A DNA stretch of 49,301 nt. Origin: CADCWK01 sp964244115. Its GTDB lineage: Bacteria > Chloroflexota > Chloroflexia > Thermomicrobiales > UBA6265. The notes beneath the pieces were generated by a model. The model was not told the DNA's origin, did not search any database, and worked only from the letters and a program-made list of their open reading frames with translations. The stretch's first letter is position 1. Every line of letters begins with the position of its first letter. Shown one piece after another: positions 46,691-49,301 of this stretch. The translations under genes were made by a program, and so were the position numbers. The stretch is from contig CAXTHM010000024.1 of NCBI GenBank assembly GCA_964244115.1, positions 1 to 49,301 of the forward strand, in the 5' to 3' direction.

Positions 46691-48118
46691 ATGCCGAAGA
46701 CCCTGTTTCCGGACCTCCGCCTCGCCGCCGCCGTCACCGCCGCCCGGCTGACGTCCGCCGGTCTGCGCCGGGCCCACCGGGGCGGCACCGCGGCCCCCGG
46801 CCTCGTCGCCGACCGGATCGACCCCGGGATGCTCGGCAAGCTCAGCGCCGGCCTGCCCCGCGGCGTCGCCCTCGTCGCCGGGACGAACGGCAAGACGACC
46901 GTCAGCCGGATGCTGGCCGACATCCTGACGGCCGACGGTGCGGACGTGATCCACAACCGCTCCGGGTCCAACCTCGTCCGCGGCGTGACCGCCTCCTTCG
47001 CCGAGCGGGCCGACCTGCTCGGACGGGCCGGCGGTGATGCCGGGGTGATCGAAGCCGACGAGGCCGCCTTCCCGGAACTCCTCCGCCGGATCCAGCCGCG
47101 GATCGTCCTGCTCAACAACCTGTTCCGGGACCAGCTCGACCGCTACGGCGAGCTCGCGACGATCGCCCGGGCCTGGGAAACGGCCCTGAAGACGCTGCCG
47201 CCGGACGCCGTGATCGTCGCCAACGTCGACGACCCGCTGATCGCCCAGATCGTCGGCGGCTGCCGGGCGAAAATGCTCGCCTTCGGGATGGCCGACCAGA
47301 ACCCGGCCATCCAGCTAGCCGAACTGCCCCACGCCGCCGACACGATCCGCAGCCGGATCAGCGGCCAGCCCTATGTCTACGACGCCCTCTACGTCGGCCA
47401 TCTCGGCGCCTGGCGAACCGCCGACGGCACGGAGGCCCGGCCCCGGCTGGCCTACGCCGGCGACCACGTCCGACTCAACGGCGTCGAATCGCTGGCCATG
47501 TACGTCGAGGTCGCCGGGCCGCCCGCGATCACGATCTCGCTGGAAGTCGGCGTGCCGGGGCTCTACAACGCCTACAACGCTCTCGCCGCGACGGCCGCCG
47601 CTCGCGCCTTCGGGGTCGAGTCGACCGTGATCCAGGACGCGCTCGGCTCGTTCCGGGCCGCCTTCGGCCGGATCGAGCGCGTCCAGCTCGACGGCCGGAC
47701 CCTGACGCTGGCGCTGGTCAAGAACCCGACCGGTTTCAACGAAGTCCTCCGGATGCTGACGATGGGCGACGGCCAGCTCGCCCAGCCGACGCTGATCGCG
47801 ATCAACGACCTCGACGCCGATGGCCGGGACGTCTCGTGGCTGTGGGACGTCGACTTCGAGCTCCTCGCGGCCGGAACGACGCCGCTGGCGACGGCCGGCA
47901 TCCGGGCGCCGGACATGGCCAACCGGCTCAAGTACGCCGGCGTCGCGGCCGACCGGCTCACGACGATCGACGGCGACCTCCCGGCGGCGCTGACGACGTT
48001 CGTCCATTCCCTGCCGGAGGGTGGCAACGGCTACATCCTGCCGACCTACACCGCCATGCTCGCCCTCCGGAAGGCGCTGGCCGACCGCGGTGCCGTCGAG
48101 GCGTTCTGGCGGCAATAG
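46691..48118 (+). CDS. murT: Lipid II isoglutaminyl synthase, Mur ligase subunit MurT, without zinc-ribbon cysteines
   Basis: With GatD it amidates the alpha-carboxyl of D-glutamate in lipid II. The ATP-binding loop is GTNGKTTVSRML (about 64-75), followed by HNRSGSNLVRGVTASF and DEAAFPELLRRIQPRIVLLNNLFRDQLDRYGEL. The C-terminal DUF1727-type domain has LVKNPTGFNEVLRML and LIAINDLDADGRDVSWLWDVDFE with the catalytic Asp. The Cys4 zinc ribbon of known MurT is replaced: S221-R-I-S224 and T243-A-D-G246 stand at the CxxC positions, with the same 19-residue spacing. The length is 475 residues. ATG 46691 follows the mreC stop by four bases. Confidence 0.94.
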   Translation: MPKTLFPDLRLAAAVTAARLTSAGLRRAHRGGTAAPGLVADRIDPGMLGKLSAGLPRGVALVAGTNGKTTVSRMLADILTADGADVIHNRSGSNLVRGVTASFAERADLLGRAGGDAGVIEADEAAFPELLRRIQPRIVLLNNLFRDQLDRYGELATIARAWETALKTLPPDAVIVANVDDPLIAQIVGGCRAKMLAFGMADQNPAIQLAELPHAADTIRSRISGQPYVYDALYVGHLGAWRTADGTEARPRLAYAGDHVRLNGVESLAMYVEVAGPPAITISLEVGVPGLYNAYNALAATAAARAFGVESTVIQDALGSFRAAFGRIERVQLDGRTLTLALVKNPTGFNEVLRMLTMGDGQLAQPTLIAINDLDADGRDVSWLWDVDFELLAAGTTPLATAGIRAPDMANRLKYAGVAADRLTTIDGDLPAALTTFVHSLPEGGNGYILPTYTAMLALRKALADRGAVEAFWRQ

Positions 48119-48170
48119 CACGTCGCAGATTGCCTTTCCTGCCCAGGCGTGCACTCGGAAACAAACATCA

Positions 48171-48262
48171 GGAAGGCGAAGCCGACATGAAAAAGCCCCT
48201 CTCCGGGCGTGAGCGCCGCAGCGCGAAACGAGCCGGGGAGGGGTTTGGGGAGGGGTCTGCTT
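48171..48262 (+). repeat. Family-1 hairpin repeat, copy e, between murT and gatD
   Basis: Begins with GGAAGGCGAAGCCGACATG, then GCCCCTCTCCGG (48195-48206), a loop, CCGGGGAGGGGT (48233-48244) and the tail TTGGGGAGGGGTCTGCT. The first 19 bases recur at 49193-49211. It fills most of the 208 bases that separate two genes normally adjacent or overlapping. Confidence 0.7.
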
Positions 48263-48326
48263 GGCTACCATGACGTCCGATGATCACCAAAACCATTCGC
48301 CACTGCGAACCAGGGAGGACCGCCCC

Positions 48327-49043
48327 ATGGACCTGAAGATCGCCTGGCTGTACGGCCGGGAGATGAACATCTACGGTGACCGCGGCAACGTCCGCGCCCT
48401 CGAACAGCGGGCTCGCTGGCGCGGCATCGACGTGACCGTCATCACCTCCGGGCTCGGCGACCCGATGCCCGACGCCGACCTCTACTTCTGGGGCGGCGGG
48501 CAGGACCAGGAGCAGGTCAATGTCGCCCACGACCTCCAGGGCGCCAAGGGCGATGCCCTCAAGGCGGCGGTCGAGGACGGCGCGGCACTGCTCTCGGTCT
48601 GCGGCGGCTACCAACTCCTCGGCCACGAATACCGCCCGCATGACGAGGCGCCGCTGCCGGGCATCGGCCTGTTCGATGTCACCACCGTCGCCGGGCCGGA
48701 GCGGTTCATCGGCAACGTCATCGTCGATTCGCCGATCGGCGAGCTGGTCGGCTTCGAGAACCACAGCGGCCTGACCACGCTCGGCCCGGGCGTCCAGCCG
48801 CTCGGCCGGGTCCGGAGCGGCCGGGGGAACAACGGTACGGACGGCACCGAGGGCGCGATGTACCGCAACGCGATCGGCTGCTACCTCCACGGCTCGCTGC
48901 TACCGAAGAACCCCGTCCTGGCCGACTGGCTCCTCGAACGCGCCCTCGCCCGCCGCCACGGCCCGACGACCCTGCCGCCGCTGGACGACACGATCGAAGT
49001 GGCGGCCCACGCCAACGCCGTCGGCCGCGCTGCCCGGAGGTAG
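48327..49043 (+). CDS. gatD: Lipid II isoglutaminyl synthase, glutaminase subunit GatD
   Basis: Class I glutamine amidotransferase (CobB/CobQ-like) supplying ammonia to MurT. The nucleophile is C92 (LLSVCGGYQLLGHEY) and the His is H188 (CYLHGSLLPKNPVLAD), close to C94 and H189 of Staphylococcus aureus GatD. The N-terminus (IAWLYGREMNIYGDRGNVRALEQR) and GFENHSGLTTLG are typical. The length is 238 residues. ATG 48327 has GGGAGGA upstream. It is bracketed by two direct copies of the family-1 repeat (48171-48262 and 49193-49250). Confidence 0.95.
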   Translation: MDLKIAWLYGREMNIYGDRGNVRALEQRARWRGIDVTVITSGLGDPMPDADLYFWGGGQDQEQVNVAHDLQGAKGDALKAAVEDGAALLSVCGGYQLLGHEYRPHDEAPLPGIGLFDVTTVAGPERFIGNVIVDSPIGELVGFENHSGLTTLGPGVQPLGRVRSGRGNNGTDGTEGAMYRNAIGCYLHGSLLPKNPVLADWLLERALARRHGPTTLPPLDDTIEVAAHANAVGRAARR

Positions 49044-49059
49044 TCGACACGATCACCGT

Positions 49060-49078
49060 GGTGTTCGATTTGAACACC
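49060..49078. terminator. Hairpin after gatD
   Basis: GGTGTTC-GATTT-GAACACC is a perfect 7-bp stem 17 bases after the gatD stop. No T-run follows, so either a weak terminator or a protein-binding palindrome. Confidence 0.4.
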
Positions 49079-49092
49079 TGTGGTTGAACGCC

Positions 49093-49158
49093 GTTATCGC
49101 CCTGCGGGGCGATGGCCGCTGCGGCGGCCGGACTCGCAAGCTTCGCCCCTACAAAACG
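49093..49158 (+). repeat. Family-2 GC palindromic repeat
   Basis: CCTGCGGGGCGATGGCCG, GCTGCGGCGGCCGGACTCGC and AAGCTTCGCCCCTACAAAACG in order. It is the most complete copy of the family seen at 6757-6924, 30055-30124 and 30188-30239. Confidence 0.6.
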
Positions 49159-49192
49159 CGCGCCTTGGCGGAAGACCATCCCGGCATTCCCG

Positions 49193-49250
49193 GGAAGGCG
49201 AAGCCGACATGCGGAGCCCCTCTCCATCCGCAGATGGGGAGGGGTGGGGG
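49193..49250 (+). repeat. Family-1 hairpin repeat, copy f
   Basis: GGAAGGCGAAGCCGACATG as in copy e, then GCCCCTCTCCATC-CGCA-GATGGGGAGGGGT and a G-rich tail. The CTCTCCATCCGCA core matches the inverted repeats of the DUF559 element, but the inner loop is reduced to four bases. The sequence to 49301 shows nothing else. Confidence 0.65.
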
Positions 49251-49301
49251 CTTGCTGGAGGACAGTTTGTGGGGCGGGGCCGATGGGGGAACGGTCGACG
49301 G

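Overview
The window is about 49 kb of very GC-rich, densely coding bacterial DNA with two 10-N assembly gaps, so it looks like a draft or metagenome scaffold. No rRNA or tRNA gene is visible, so taxonomy is inferred. Two Tat-exported peptide-type ABC systems, MurT/GatD, a MoaD-MoaE fusion, toast-rack proteins, extended -10 promoters and many intergenic palindromic repeats together suggest a Chloroflexota bacterium of the Thermomicrobia/Sphaerobacter type.

Layout. 1-4705: 5'-truncated MFS transporter, then a flippase-like/SDR/VOC gene set, closed by a bidirectional hairpin terminator. 4802-8625 (minus): peptide ABC operon 1 (binding protein, DppB-type and DppC-type permeases). 8626-9135: divergent control region with palindromes and a tandem repeat. 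9136-19205 (plus): aconitase, a four-GAF/PAS protein ending in a histidine kinase dimerisation domain that lacks the His, MoaC, MurJ, a fused SdhD-SdhC membrane anchor, and a nucleotidyltransferase. 19483-31343: YvcK, a degenerate flavin-reductase-like protein, a MarR regulator, a two-component system, a CPBP protease with a long disordered N-terminus, cysteine synthase, an EamA transporter, MoaD-MoaE and a small helical protein. 31457-35722 (minus): peptide ABC operon 2, interrupted by a 0.64-kb element made of a DUF559 nuclease gene between nearly identical 64/67-nt inverted repeats. 36262-43746: an ABC-F protein, repeat-rich DNA, and a probable lactone/sugar-acid catabolism set (phosphotriesterase-like, SMP-30, IolE-like) with a toast-rack protein. 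44004-49043: cell-shape and wall cluster mreB - orphan RHH antitoxin-like ORF - mreC - murT - gatD.

The genes mostly serve housekeeping: wall synthesis (MurJ, MreB, MreC, MurT, GatD, YvcK), molybdenum cofactor (MoaC, MoaD-E), TCA/respiration (AcnA, SdhDC), cysteine synthesis and peptide uptake.

The most unusual layer is non-coding. A dispersed hairpin family with an asymmetric G-rich tail occurs six times. Two inverted copies bracket the DUF559 gene, and two direct copies bracket gatD. A second palindromic family occurs about five times. Both ABC operons carry a repeat element exactly between the binding-protein gene and the first permease gene. The DUF559/inverted-repeat unit is the best candidate for an undescribed minimal mobile element.
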